Positions 21,310 through 21,643 of a DNA stretch of 21,643 bases are shown piece after piece (position 1 is the first letter of the stretch; each line of letters begins with the position of its first letter). The stretch spans positions 1-21,643 of the forward strand of contig JADHYX010000373.1 of NCBI GenBank assembly GCA_027604685.1, given 5' to 3'. The position numbers and the translations under genes are program-made. Origin of the DNA: Lobulomyces angularis. Taxonomy: Eukaryota > Chytridiomycota > Chytridiomycetes > Lobulomycetales > Lobulomycetaceae. A model generated the notes under the pieces. It was not told the origin of the DNA and did no database searches. It worked only from the letters and a program-made list of their open reading frames with translations.

Positions 21310-21643
21310 TGTTTTTTTTTTCTTTTATTTTATTTTTTTTTTTAAATTTATTTTAAATTTAGTCCTTTTTTTTAACATTTTTCTTTTTTATATCTATTTT
21401 TTTATTGTTTTTTTTAACCAAGTCTTTTTTCTACAAAATAAGTCGCGAACTTGTGTTACCAACTTTAATTTTAGCAGTGAAAAAATTAAAATAAAATTTA
21501 GGTTTTTTTTTTATTTGTCAAAAAGGAAATTTAAAAAAAAAATATTCTTCCTAAATTTTTTTTCAAATTTATTCTTTTTTTTTTAATTTTTATTCGCTTT
21601 TTTGTATCTTCTTTCCCTTTTTTTTTTTGTTGTCAAAAATGAA
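21310..21643. other. low-complexity AT-rich end of window
   Basis: This stretch consists mainly of T-runs and A-runs with a short more complex part at about 21418-21480. I see no coding frame, RNA gene or repeat array. It presumably belongs to the upstream region of the minus-strand membrane-protein gene or a neighbour beyond the edge. Confidence 0.45.

Overview
This window is nuclear DNA from a eukaryote. It is strongly AT-rich, full of poly-A and poly-T runs, and very intron-dense. No frame gives a full-length protein without splicing, but GT-AG introns of mostly 38-70 nt restore complete, recognisable proteins. I reconstructed ten genes carrying about 71 introns in about 13.1 kb of coding sequence, using the standard stop codons. 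Tiny introns, compact spacing and this gene set (ECM3/PIN-like carrier, Pol4-type PolX with BRCT, hnRNP M/Gbp2-like RRM protein, Crinkler-like protein) suggest an early-diverging fungus or fungal relative such as a Rozella- or aphelid-like lineage. That placement is an inference, and another AT-rich protist is possible.

Layout from left to right: a possible first exon leaving the left edge (minus strand); a CobW-family GTPase/metallochaperone (660-1894, +); an auxin-efflux-carrier/ECM3-family transporter (2250-4024, +); a small protein with a Crinkler-like head and a C-terminal membrane anchor (4322-5186, +); a family X DNA polymerase with BRCT domain (7843-5342, -); an unrecognised coiled-coil protein (8220-9946, +) preceded by a 43-codon upstream ORF that overlaps its start as ATGA; a 1.4-kb gap holding a decayed retrotransposon gag remnant (about 10633-10274, -); a four-RRM RNA-binding protein (11385-13198, +); AMMECR1 (13301-14262, +); a PMS1/PMS2-type MutL homologue (17493-14691, -); a WD40-repeat protein (17645-19998, +); a DUF2306-like membrane protein (21193-20278, -); and a 28-bp tandem repeat followed by low-complexity sequence.

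The genes do not form an operon or an obvious pathway. Two are DNA-repair genes (the PolX for gap filling and end joining, PMS for mismatch repair), and they are 7 kb apart with unrelated genes between. The most unusual items are the membrane-anchored Crinkler-like protein, the DUF1759-like gag remnant, micro-exons of 18-22 nt, and six introns whose length is a multiple of three and which contain no in-frame stop. All exon boundaries were placed by eye from frame, GT/AG and family conservation. There is no transcript evidence here.
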